Assembly: GCF_018882325.1 (NCBI RefSeq)
Contig: NZ_JACVOQ010000002.1
Location: 62,001 to 126,000, forward strand
Reading direction: 5' to 3'
DNA from: Polynucleobacter sp. 78F-HAINBA
GTDB lineage: Bacteria; Pseudomonadota; Gammaproteobacteria; Burkholderiales; Burkholderiaceae
Length of the DNA: 64,000 nucleotides
The notes beneath the pieces were generated by a model, which made no database searches, had not been told where the DNA came from, and saw only the letters and a list, made by a program, of their open reading frames with translations. Shown here in pieces: positions 9,288 through 17,027 of the stretch; position 1 is the first letter of the stretch, and the number at the start of each line of letters is the position of its first letter. The position numbers and the translations under genes are program-made.

Positions 9288-9863
9288 TTGAAAAAGCGTT
9301 TGATAGTTGCCATTACCGGAGCATCTGGAACAATTTACGGCGTTCGCATTCTGGAAGCTTTAAAGAATTTAAATGTTGAATCACATCTTGTGATGAGCGA
9401 CTCAGCAAAATTAACGATGGCGGCAGAGACGGACTATAAGTCCGCACAAATTGAAGGCTTGGCTGATTTTGTTCACTCGGCAAAAAATATTGGAGCCTCA
9501 ATATCTTCGGGCTCCTTTCATACCATGGGAATGGTGATTGCACCTTGCTCAATCCGGACGCTCTCCGAAATTGCTACTGGAGTTACCAGTAGCTTGGTTT
9601 CTCGTGCAGCCGATGTCATTTTAAAAGAGCGCCGCCGCCTAGTATTATTAGTCAGGGAGACCCCGCTTCATGCTGGACACTTGCGTTCGATGACTCAGGT
9701 CACTGAGTACGGCGCCATTGTGATGCCGCCAGTTCCTGCTTTTTATGCCAAACCAGCTACTTTAGATGAGATGGTTAATCATACGGTGGGAAGATGCTTA
9801 GACCTTTTTGATCTTGATAACAATATGGTCAAGCGTTGGGATGGCATGGGCGGTGAAAAATGA
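9288..9863 (+). CDS. ubiX: UbiX-family flavin prenyltransferase
   Basis: A 191-residue protein starting at TTG 9288, 7 bases after a good AAGGAG box. It opens with LIVAITGASGTIYGVRILEA, the Rossmann-like flavin-binding motif. The family signature ADVILKERRRLVLLVRETPL near residue 105-125 carries the conserved Lys, Arg and Glu used to bind dimethylallyl phosphate. It makes prenyl-FMN for the UbiD protein encoded just upstream. Its TGA overlaps the next start (ATGA). It is probably a pathway-dedicated copy, but it could also serve other UbiD enzymes of the cell. Confidence 0.9.
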   Translation: MKKRLIVAITGASGTIYGVRILEALKNLNVESHLVMSDSAKLTMAAETDYKSAQIEGLADFVHSAKNIGASISSGSFHTMGMVIAPCSIRTLSEIATGVTSSLVSRAADVILKERRRLVLLVRETPLHAGHLRSMTQVTEYGAIVMPPVPAFYAKPATLDEMVNHTVGRCLDLFDLDNNMVKRWDGMGGEK

Positions 9864-10144
9864 ATCTCTATGTTTACTATAAATTTCTGGTCGATGAATT
9901 GCCAGGGGTATCTAGCATAGTTAAAGGTGTACAGGAGCAACTTGCTAAGGAGTTTCCTGCTCTTAAATATGATTTATTAAAAAGACCGAATAGAGATGAT
10001 GCTGGTAGGGAAACCTGGATGGAGATCTATAGGCTGAATGATGACGCACTTCCGCAATTTCGATTGAGGCTTGATCAGCTTGCACATGAGGAGGGTTTGC
10101 CACAACCACGTCTTAATGAATTATTTGTGCCGATAGACTCATAA
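9860..10144 (+). CDS. DUF4936-like small protein
   Basis: A 94-residue protein translationally coupled to the UbiX gene by ATGA. The sequence LYVYYKF at the start, LKRPNRDDAGRETWMEIYR in the middle and many charged residues match my memory of the DUF4936 family of Burkholderiales, a small ferredoxin-like alpha/beta protein of unknown role. No signal peptide or membrane segment is seen. The coupling suggests a job linked to prenyl-FMN formation or UbiD action, but this is only inferred from position. Confidence 0.6.
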   Translation: MNLYVYYKFLVDELPGVSSIVKGVQEQLAKEFPALKYDLLKRPNRDDAGRETWMEIYRLNDDALPQFRLRLDQLAHEEGLPQPRLNELFVPIDS

Positions 10145-10171
10145 AAAATTGACCTCGAAATTCGAGGCCAA
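10143..10171 (-). terminator. Rho-independent terminator of the phasin gene
   Basis: CCTCGAA at 10153-10159 pairs with TTCGAGG at 10161-10167, and the outer TTG/CAA bases at 10149-10151 and 10169-10171 also pair around one mismatch. Read on the minus strand the hairpin is followed by TTTTT (10143-10147). It follows the phasin stop at 10193 on that strand. The plus strand lacks a T run, so it is mainly a minus-strand terminator. Confidence 0.65.
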
Positions 10172-10192
10172 TCAGTTGCTACTGCTGACAGA

Positions 10193-10738
10193 CTATTTCT
10201 TTTTGCTTACCTTGCTAGCGCTTGTGGTTGTTGAGTTAGCTGCCTTGCTGAGATTGCTTTGCGCTACTTCCACTGCATGTTTGACGGCTTTTTGACTGGT
10301 CTCAAAAACATTATTAGCAGATGCAATTGCTTGTTTCATAGCAAGTACGGCAGCATCAGATCCAGCTGGGGCATTTTTCGTCCAGTCTTCTACCAAGGCA
10401 TTGATTTTTTTCTGACCCGCTTGCATCTCTTTTTCAGCAGACTTGGTAAAGTTGGCTTGTGTCTCGTGAGCTAATTCATATAGATGGCGACTATAAGCCA
10501 TGATTTTTTCAGCCATTGGCTGAACAGCTTCTGCTTGATGCGCCAGGAGTTGTTGGATATCTTTTACTTCTAAAGCTTTCTTAGCGCTGCTCATACTATC
10601 GCCTAAGCTTTGCTTGGCAATATGCATATTAAGCTCTACCAATTTCTCTATGCTTTGAAGAGCTTGATTGGTAAGTCCGCTCAAAGTCTCTAAATTCGCT
10701 TTTTGCGCTGCGGCTATTTGTTCTGGCGTTAAGTTCAT
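10193..10738 (-). CDS. Phasin family protein
   Basis: The start at 10738 gives MNLTPEQIAAAQKANLETL, the usual phasin N-terminus. It has an AAAGGGA box upstream, better than the in-frame ATG at 10753. The 181-residue product is almost entirely amphipathic helix with a Ser/Thr/Lys-rich tail ending VSKKK. Phasins coat polyhydroxyalkanoate granules and control their size and number. The gene stands alone with its own promoter region and terminator. Presence of a phasin implies that the host makes PHA storage polymer. Confidence 0.88.
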   Translation of the reverse strand: MNLTPEQIAAAQKANLETLSGLTNQALQSIEKLVELNMHIAKQSLGDSMSSAKKALEVKDIQQLLAHQAEAVQPMAEKIMAYSRHLYELAHETQANFTKSAEKEMQAGQKKINALVEDWTKNAPAGSDAAVLAMKQAIASANNVFETSQKAVKHAVEVAQSNLSKAANSTTTSASKVSKKK

Positions 10739-10811
10739 TTCAATCCCTTTCATGTGGACTCACTCTCTTTCATGACTATGAGCTTTATCTCGAGCTTGTC
10801 AATTTAATTAC

Positions 10812-10843
10812 GCACCATTTTACAGTAATTATGGTGCAGTGCA
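10812..10843 (-). promoter_or_regulatory. Palindromic sites upstream of the phasin gene (possible PhaR operator)
   Basis: GCACCAT at 10812-10818 is repeated inverted as ATGGTGC at 10831-10837. Overlapping its right edge is TGCAGTGCA at 10835-10843, a TGC-N3-GCA dyad. The sites lie about 75-105 bases upstream of the phasin start. PhaR repressors of phasin genes in related bacteria bind TGC/GCA-type dyads, so a PhaR operator is a reasonable guess, not a demonstrated one. Confidence 0.35.
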
Positions 10844-10942
10844 ACATAATATGCTAGGCCATTTATATAGGGGGATGAAGGTATGGAAAAAAGCCTAAAA
10901 TTAGGGGTTAAATAAAAACTCCATATTTTCAATAAGTTATCC

Positions 10943-11830
10943 ATGAAATTGAAGCTAGACAGCTTAATAGCGCCGTTATTCGTATTGATCTGGAGTACTG
11001 GCTTTGTGATTGCTCGTTTAGCAATGCCCTATGTGGAGCCAGCCACTTTCTTATTTTGGCGATTTGCAGGCGTCTTGATGGCCATGGCTTGCCTTAGTCT
11101 AGTGTGGCGAATAAGCTGGCCAAGCTGGTCTCAAATCAAGCACATCGCAGTTGCTGGGATGTTGCTTCAGTTTGGCTATTTACTAGGCGTTTGGTTTGCT
11201 GTACGTTTGGGAATGACTGCTGGCCTAGTGGCCATCATTGTGGGCTTGCAGCCAATTTTGACTGCTTGGTTTGCCGCCTGGGTTTCTGAGAGGGTAACTG
11301 GCCGTCAGTGGATTGGTTTAGGCTTTGGTTTTGCTGGTGTGGCTTTAGTGGTGGCGGAAAAAATTGGTTTCGCCCATATCCCTTTGTTTAGTTATGTCCT
11401 TGCCTTTGCCGCTTTGCTTTCAATAACATTTGGCACTCTCTATCAGAAGAAATTTTGCCCAGTGTTCGATCTTCGCGCTGGCTCATCTATTCAGTTCGGC
11501 GTGTCAGCCGTCCTCTGCTTTATTTGTATGTATTACTTTGAGTCCGGAATCATGGTGTGGAATGCTTCCGTTGTTGGCGCATTACTTTGGGCAATTTTCC
11601 CGCTCTCCATAGGATCGATTAGCTTGCTCTTTATGATGATTCGTAAAGGGGCGGCAACCAGGGTAACGAGCCTCTTGTATTTGACGCCGCCAACCACTGC
11701 AGTAATGGCATGGTTCCTATTTGATGAGCCATTCACTTTAATGATGGCAGGGGGCTTATTGCTCACCATGACTGGCGTAGTACTGGTCAATCGCGGGCAG
11801 GCCAGTGTTATTGCGACGATTGCGGAGTAG
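10943..11830 (+). CDS. EamA/DMT-family transporter
   Basis: A 295-residue membrane protein with about ten hydrophobic segments arranged as two EamA repeats. It begins with IAPLFVLIWSTGFVIARLAMPYVEP and has a second-half repeat ending LLYLTPPTTAVMAWFLFDEP, typical of drug/metabolite exporters. It probably exports a small metabolite such as an amino acid, but the substrate cannot be told. It stands alone between the divergent phasin gene and pbpG. Confidence 0.88.
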   Translation: MKLKLDSLIAPLFVLIWSTGFVIARLAMPYVEPATFLFWRFAGVLMAMACLSLVWRISWPSWSQIKHIAVAGMLLQFGYLLGVWFAVRLGMTAGLVAIIVGLQPILTAWFAAWVSERVTGRQWIGLGFGFAGVALVVAEKIGFAHIPLFSYVLAFAALLSITFGTLYQKKFCPVFDLRAGSSIQFGVSAVLCFICMYYFESGIMVWNASVVGALLWAIFPLSIGSISLLFMMIRKGAATRVTSLLYLTPPTTAVMAWFLFDEPFTLMMAGGLLLTMTGVVLVNRGQASVIATIAE

Positions 11831-11940
11831 GCGGCACCATAAGCAAGCATTTTTTACTCCCTATGCGGCCAATAATTGCTGCATAGAAGCAAAAGTTATT
11901 TATCATTCGGTATGTTAAAAGTTTTGGAAGGTAATTGGGG

Positions 11941-12981
11941 ATGTATTTGAATCGATTTAGGCTCATCGCTCTAGCTGTATTTATGTCATTTGGCGTAGCC
12001 CTTTCTTTTCAGGTAAGTGCAGCCAATAAGGATTCCCAAGCAGCGAAGACTTCTAAATCATCCGCAAAGGCGCCCACCAAAGTAGAGGTGAAGAAAGTTG
12101 CAAAATCTTCCAAGAAATCCAAAGCCGTTCGAACAACTGTTACACGATCTAGCGATCCAGTTGTAGTAGCTAGACCTTCATTTGCAACCGCCTTAGGATT
12201 GCGCGGTCAGCACGATGACCTCAGTCTGAAGTCCAGCGTTGCAATGGTAGTTAATCAAGACACTAAAGAGGTTTATTTCGAGAAGAACTCTTCTGTAAGT
12301 CTTCCGATTGCCTCCATCACCAAGTTAATGACTGCAATGGTGGTTCTCGACTCTAAATTACCCCTTGATGAAACTATTGTCATCAATGCGGATGACGTTC
12401 ATATCTATAGAACTTCACGTCTTGCAGGCGGCACAGTCTTAACTCGTGAAGAAGCCTTGTTGTTAGCACTGATGTCCTCTGAAAACCGCGCCGCATATAC
12501 TCTTGGTCGAAATTATCCAGGCGGCATCCCAGCATTTGTAGATGCTATGAATCGCAAGGCTAAAGAGATTGGCATGACGCATTCTCATTTTGCAGATCCA
12601 ACTGGGTTAATGAGTGAGAACGTGGCATCGGCAGAAGATCTCACGCGCATGTTAAGCACTGCTTATCAATACAAAATGATTCGCGAGTTTTCGACTTGGC
12701 CAGATTTAACAATGGTGATTGCAAAGCGTCCACAGAAATTCTTGAACACCAATCGTCTGGTACGTGCTGGCGATATGAATATCGGCCTCCAAAAAACGGG
12801 CTTTATTAATGCGGCTGGCAAGTGCTTGGTTATGCAGGCTAGAGTAAACAATACCCCGTTATTACTGGTTTTCTTGGACTCTGTAGGCACGCAGTCACGC
12901 TTTGCAGATGCTGTAAGGGTGCGCGACTGGTATGAGCGTATGCCCTCTGGTGAGCCGCATGCAATTCGTCGCTTAATGTAA
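11941..12981 (+). CDS. pbpG: D-alanyl-D-alanine endopeptidase (PBP7-like, S11 family)
   Basis: The ATG at 11941 is chosen because GGAAGG lies 9 bases upstream; an in-frame TTG at 11935 is too close. The 346-residue product has an N-terminal signal segment (about residues 7-28), then a Lys/Ser-rich linker to residue 70. The penicillin-binding motifs follow: SITK (residues 125-128, catalytic Ser125), SEN (180-182) and KTG (285-287). Family members cleave D-Ala-meso-DAP cross-links in peptidoglycan in the periplasm. The basic linker resembles those of other betaproteobacterial PBP7 proteins. Confidence 0.88.
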   Translation: MYLNRFRLIALAVFMSFGVALSFQVSAANKDSQAAKTSKSSAKAPTKVEVKKVAKSSKKSKAVRTTVTRSSDPVVVARPSFATALGLRGQHDDLSLKSSVAMVVNQDTKEVYFEKNSSVSLPIASITKLMTAMVVLDSKLPLDETIVINADDVHIYRTSRLAGGTVLTREEALLLALMSSENRAAYTLGRNYPGGIPAFVDAMNRKAKEIGMTHSHFADPTGLMSENVASAEDLTRMLSTAYQYKMIREFSTWPDLTMVIAKRPQKFLNTNRLVRAGDMNIGLQKTGFINAAGKCLVMQARVNNTPLLLVFLDSVGTQSRFADAVRVRDWYERMPSGEPHAIRRLM

Positions 12982-13009
12982 GAATTCCATTCGCAAACGA
13001 AATTCAGTT

Positions 13010-13828
13010 TTAGGAATTTGGGTCGTTGACCTTGGGTTTGTAACCCATGCCCTTAGAAATCTGCAAAGCCGTATCTTGTAATAGCTTCAACCAATCTGCT
13101 TGAATGCGATCCGTTGGGGAGCTTAGCGACAGTCCCGCCACTAACTTACCGCTGTCATCAAAAATCTCTGCAGCAACGCAGCTCACGCCGAGCTCTAATT
13201 CTTCATTATCACGAGCGTGACCTAATTTACGCACTTGATTGAGTTCTGAATCTAATTTTCCTAATTCGGTAATGCTATTTCTGGTATGCCCAGCTAAACC
13301 AGTGCGGGTGACATAGGCTCGAACTTGGCTAGGGTCATCGCTTGCTAGAAACAATTTACCTACCGATGTGAGGTGGAGCGGCGCACGACCACCAATGGCA
13401 CGAACTACTTGCATACCAGAGCGCTCGCTATATGCGCGGTCAATGTAAACAATTTCATCACCTTGGCGTACTGAAAGGTTGATGGTCTCACCAGTGAGTT
13501 TATGTAGAGCTCGCATCGGTGCTTGAGCTGCCTCGCGAACTGAAAGACGTGCCTTAACCAAATTGCCAAGCTCGAGCAACTTCAGGCCGAGACGATAAGT
13601 GCCGCCATCGCCACGCTCAACTAGGCGACAGGCAACTAGATCGTTTAGGATGCGATGCGCCGTAGAGGGGTGTAAATCGGTCTCCTCAGCAAGATTTTTA
13701 AGGCTACTAGACTCTTCGTGTGTTGCTAGGGCATCGAGCAGGTTCATCATGCGCTCAACTACCTGGATGGCTGTTTTGCCAGCCTCGCCAGGTACTTTTG
13801 CTACTTTTTCGGGTTTGCTCGTTGTCAT
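13010..13828 (-). CDS. IclR-family transcriptional regulator
   Basis: The ATG at 13828 (MTTSKPEKVAKV) is preferred to a TTG 27 bases upstream. The 272-residue product has an N-terminal winged helix-turn-helix (SSLKNLAEETDLHPSTAHRI at about residue 42-61) and the C-terminal IclR effector domain, with VRQGDEIVYIDRAYSERSGM and GVSCVAAEIFDDSGKLVAGL. IclR proteins commonly control catabolism of aromatic or short-chain acids. Its position 85 bases after pyrD in the same direction gives no clear target. The acid-catabolism operon 3 kb away is a possible but unproven one. Confidence 0.88.
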   Translation of the reverse strand: MTTSKPEKVAKVPGEAGKTAIQVVERMMNLLDALATHEESSSLKNLAEETDLHPSTAHRILNDLVACRLVERGDGGTYRLGLKLLELGNLVKARLSVREAAQAPMRALHKLTGETINLSVRQGDEIVYIDRAYSERSGMQVVRAIGGRAPLHLTSVGKLFLASDDPSQVRAYVTRTGLAGHTRNSITELGKLDSELNQVRKLGHARDNEELELGVSCVAAEIFDDSGKLVAGLSLSSPTDRIQADWLKLLQDTALQISKGMGYKPKVNDPNS

Positions 13829-13913
13829 GCTGTCAATTGTAGCGATTTTTAGCAAAATTGCACAATATGAAATGCAGTTTCAATACGAAAAAGCGGGTTT
13901 GGGTCCTACTAAG

Positions 13914-14945
13914 TTAGTTTTTTAATGCAGCTGCACACTCAGAAATCAGTTTTGGGCCACGATAGATTAGACCGCTATAGAGTTGAACTAAGCTAGCACC
14001 GACCTCGATTTTTTCCTCTGCATCCTTGCCACACAGAATACCGCCAACGCCAATAATCGGAATGGCATCACCTAAATACTGCTTCAGACTCTTAACTACT
14101 TCGGTAGAGGCGGCGCGAACTGGAGCGCCTGACAAGCCGCCAGCTTCTTGACCAAATTCAAGACCTTGTACCGCTTCACGGGCAATTGTTGTATTGGTAG
14201 CGATGATTGCATCAATCTTAAATTCAAGTAAAAGATCGGCGATGAGTTTGATGTCATTTTGATCTAGATCTGGTGCAATCTTTAAAAAGAGAGGTTTGCG
14301 AACACCATGCATATCGCATAGTGCTTCACGTGCTAAATGTAGGGAGCCAAGTAAAGCGCGTAACATCTCTTCGCCTTGAAGAGCGCGTAAATTCTGTGTA
14401 TTGGGTGACGAGATATTGACGGTAATGTATGAGGCAACCTCGTAAACCGCTTCCATGGCCGTGACGTAATCGCTAGCAGCATTCTCGATTGGGGTGCTCG
14501 CGTTCTTGCCGATGTTTAAACCAACGATGCCACCATTTTGCCAATATGAAGAATTGCGAACACGCTTAACGCATGCATCGACGCCGTCATTATTGAAGCC
14601 CATGCGATTAATGATGGCCTGTGCTTGCGGCAAGCGAAACATGCGAGGCTTTGGATTGCCGGGTTGTGGCTTCGGTGTGACTGTACCGATCTCTAAAAAA
14701 CCAAAACCTAAGGAGCCAAGGGCATCAATGTGTTTGCCATCCTTATCTAGCCCGGCTGCAAGCCCAACTGGATTCGGAAAAGTAATGCCGCATAAGTTTC
14801 TGGGATCGGCAGCAGGTTGCTCAACTAGGTGACGCAATAAGCCCCAGCGCTGCGCGCGATCAAGATTGCTCAAGGTCAGGTTATGCGCTTGCTCTGGGTC
14901 TAAAGAAAATAGCCAGGGGCGTAGAAGAGGGTAACTATCGATCAT
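13914..14945 (-). CDS. pyrD: Dihydroorotate dehydrogenase, quinone-dependent (class 2)
   Basis: A 343-residue protein of class 2 length with the N-terminal membrane-associating helix region ([20 protein letters not shown]). FMN and substrate motifs include [39 protein letters not shown] and [12 protein letters not shown]. The class 2 catalytic Ser lies in the segment [14 protein letters not shown]. It oxidises dihydroorotate to orotate in pyrimidine synthesis, passing electrons to the quinone pool. It lies 9 bases after bpt in the same direction. Confidence 0.95.
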   Translation of the reverse strand: MIDSYPLLRPWLFSLDPEQAHNLTLSNLDRAQRWGLLRHLVEQPAADPRNLCGITFPNPVGLAAGLDKDGKHIDALGSLGFGFLEIGTVTPKPQPGNPKPRMFRLPQAQAIINRMGFNNDGVDACVKRVRNSSYWQNGGIVGLNIGKNASTPIENAASDYVTAMEAVYEVASYITVNISSPNTQNLRALQGEEMLRALLGSLHLAREALCDMHGVRKPLFLKIAPDLDQNDIKLIADLLLEFKIDAIIATNTTIAREAVQGLEFGQEAGGLSGAPVRAASTEVVKSLKQYLGDAIPIIGVGGILCGKDAEEKIEVGASLVQLYSGLIYRGPKLISECAAALKN

Positions 14946-14954
14946 GGGTAGATA

Positions 14955-15710
14955 TTATGGCCCAATGATGGGTTGCCAATGATCATCCATTAATCCTTCA
15001 ATGGGTTGGAACTTGGCCTTATAGGACATTTTTTCACTATTCTCAATGTAGTAGCCGAGATATAGATAGGGCAGATCTAATTCTAGGGCCTGCTGAATTT
15101 GCCACAGGATGCTAAAACTCCCATAGCTGGCAGATGTATTGCTGGTATCAAAGAAGGTGTACACAGACGAAATACCCTGATCTAAGACATCAATCATGCT
15201 CACCATCCGAAGACGTCCTGGATGGGGGTCATGCGGACCATCGCGAAACTCAACGATTCTCGAGTTCACTCGACTTTGCAATAGAAATTGCATGTACTGA
15301 TCTTGGCTATCTTCACTACCTTGATCCATATCGCCGCCAGAATGACGATTGCTTTGGTAGGCTTGATAAAGCTGATAGTGTTCCTCTTGGTAGCCCAAAT
15401 TCAGAACGCGAATATCAAGCCCCGCATGTTTTTTCCAGGAGCGCTTTTGACTGCGATTGGGCGCAAACTGTTTTACTGGTATGCGGGTTGCTGTGCAAGC
15501 ATTGCATTCATCGCAATAGGGTCGATAGGTATATAGACCGCTACGACGAAAACCTGCATTGACTAGTTCACCATATAAATCAGCATGTATGAGGTGTGAG
15601 GGTGTAGCTACCTGCGAGCGAGCAATCTTGCCCGGCAGATAGCTGCAAGGATAGGGTGCCGTCGCATAGAACTGAAGCTCGGTTAAAGGTAGCTCATTTA
15701 ATTGGGTCAT
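14955..15710 (-). CDS. bpt: Aspartate/glutamate leucyltransferase (N-end rule)
   Basis: A 251-residue member of the ATE1/Bpt family. The N-terminal part has YPCSYLPG and the Cys cluster [14 protein letters not shown] (about residue 65-78). The C-terminal part has [20 protein letters not shown], the acetyltransferase-like core signature. Bpt transfers leucine from Leu-tRNA to proteins with N-terminal Asp or Glu, marking them for ClpS/ClpAP. Its ATG overlaps the aat stop by four bases, so two transferases of the same degradation route are coupled. Confidence 0.93.
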   Translation of the reverse strand: MTQLNELPLTELQFYATAPYPCSYLPGKIARSQVATPSHLIHADLYGELVNAGFRRSGLYTYRPYCDECNACTATRIPVKQFAPNRSQKRSWKKHAGLDIRVLNLGYQEEHYQLYQAYQSNRHSGGDMDQGSEDSQDQYMQFLLQSRVNSRIVEFRDGPHDPHPGRLRMVSMIDVLDQGISSVYTFFDTSNTSASYGSFSILWQIQQALELDLPYLYLGYYIENSEKMSYKAKFQPIEGLMDDHWQPIIGP

Positions 15711-16444
15711 AGCCAGTGACGCAAAATTGCTTTATCAAATGTCCAAGGAATCTCTATATTAGTTTGCTTTAACTTAATTTGCAGATGAGTCAAAAATTCA
15801 TCCCGAGATATTGGTGCAGCCCCCAAAGAATCCAGGTGCGCTGTTTCTTGCTGACAGTCAATCATTTCGACTTGATGTAGCTCGCACCAAGCGGAGAGAG
15901 CAGCCAAGGCAATTTTGGAGGCATCTGTTTGATGGCTAAACATGGATTCTCCGAAAACCATTCCACCAAATGCAACGCAATAGAGGCCGCCAACCAATAG
16001 ACCATTTTCAGTTACCGCAATACTGTGTGCATGACCTTGCTCGTGAAGTTGCGTATAAGCATCCATGATTTCATGGGTAATCCATGTGCCATCTTGATCT
16101 TTTCTCCTGGCGGTTGCGCAAGAGCGAACGACTGCTCCGAAATCATTATCAACACAGATATTTTTTTGCGGATCCGTTAAAAAGTGTCGAATAGTTTTCT
16201 TCAGCGAGTCATGGCACTTAAAGTTCTTAGGCTTTAATACCATTCGGGGGTTGGGTGACCACCATAAGACTGGCTGATTATCTGAGTACCAGGGGAATAT
16301 TCCCATTCGGTAGGCGCGAGCTAGTTGCCCTGGATAGATGCGCTCACTGACTGCTATTAAGCCAGGAACGCTCGGGTCTGGATCTGCGCAATCAATTGGG
16401 TTAGGAAATTCATCCTGAGATCCTAGCCAGTTGATATTGCTCAT
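15707..16444 (-). CDS. aat: Leucyl/phenylalanyl-tRNA-protein transferase
   Basis: The ATG at 16444 ([16 protein letters not shown]) gives 245 residues and the normal Aat N-terminus; a longer frame to 16543 would overlap the upstream Nudix gene. Family motifs visible are [59 protein letters not shown] and the end part [15 protein letters not shown]. It adds Leu or Phe to proteins with N-terminal Lys or Arg. It is coupled to bpt by ATGA. Confidence 0.95.
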   Translation of the reverse strand: MSNINWLGSQDEFPNPIDCADPDPSVPGLIAVSERIYPGQLARAYRMGIFPWYSDNQPVLWWSPNPRMVLKPKNFKCHDSLKKTIRHFLTDPQKNICVDNDFGAVVRSCATARRKDQDGTWITHEIMDAYTQLHEQGHAHSIAVTENGLLVGGLYCVAFGGMVFGESMFSHQTDASKIALAALSAWCELHQVEMIDCQQETAHLDSLGAAPISRDEFLTHLQIKLKQTNIEIPWTFDKAILRHWL

Positions 16445-16457
16445 GCGCTTGCGATGA

Positions 16458-17018
16458 TTAGATTTTTTCTGTTGGCAGAATATCTCTGCTGCGAACACCA
16501 AACTCAATGCCTGAATCGAATACTCCTGCAGCGCGATCAGCAAAGAACCACTCTAAAGTTTGTTTTACGGTTGGAAAGGCAATCTCACTCCACGGAATAT
16601 CTTGCTCATTAAATAGCGCAACTTCTAGACTCTCTTCGCCAGCTTGAAAGTCAGCTGAAGTCATTGTGGCTAGATAGAAGAGGTGAACTTGCTCAGCATG
16701 TGGCACATTAAGTAGGGAGTACAGCGGGCCGATCTCAACAATGGCGCCAGCCTCCTCTTGAGTTTCCCTTGCTGCACCAGTGCTGGTGCTTTCACCAAGT
16801 TCCATAAATCCAGCGGGAAGAGTCCAATAGCCATGGCGAGGTTCTATGGCACGACGACACAATAAAACCTTTTTGCCAAAGACGGGAATGCTGCCGACCA
16901 CGTTGCGTGGATTGAAATAATGAATGCTTCCGCAAGAATCGCAAACATGACGTTCCCGCGAATCATCCGCAGGAATCTTGATGCTAATAGGTGCTGCGCA
17001 GTGCGAGCAAAACTTCAT
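16458..17018 (-). CDS. Nudix hydrolase with N-terminal zinc ribbon
   Basis: A 186-residue protein. Cys4, Cys7, Cys26 and Cys29 form a zinc-ribbon pair. The Nudix box runs from Gly70 to Ala92 with G-x5-E-x7-RE-x2-EEAG intact, so hydrolysis of a nucleoside diphosphate derivative is expected. The layout resembles NudC-like and ADP-ribose-type hydrolases, but the substrate is not readable. It lies 13 bases upstream of aat and 9 bases downstream of the pabB fusion, in one minus-strand operon. Confidence 0.87.
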   Translation of the reverse strand: MKFCSHCAAPISIKIPADDSRERHVCDSCGSIHYFNPRNVVGSIPVFGKKVLLCRRAIEPRHGYWTLPAGFMELGESTSTGAARETQEEAGAIVEIGPLYSLLNVPHAEQVHLFYLATMTSADFQAGEESLEVALFNEQDIPWSEIAFPTVKQTLEWFFADRAAGVFDSGIEFGVRSRDILPTEKI

Positions 17019-17027
17019 GCGGTCTTT

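Noticed and set aside
11861..11886. Hairpin CTATGCGGC/GCTGCATAG between the EamA gene and pbpG as a terminator
   Set aside because: The stem is good (nine pairs with one G-T) but no T run follows on either strand, so termination is not supported.
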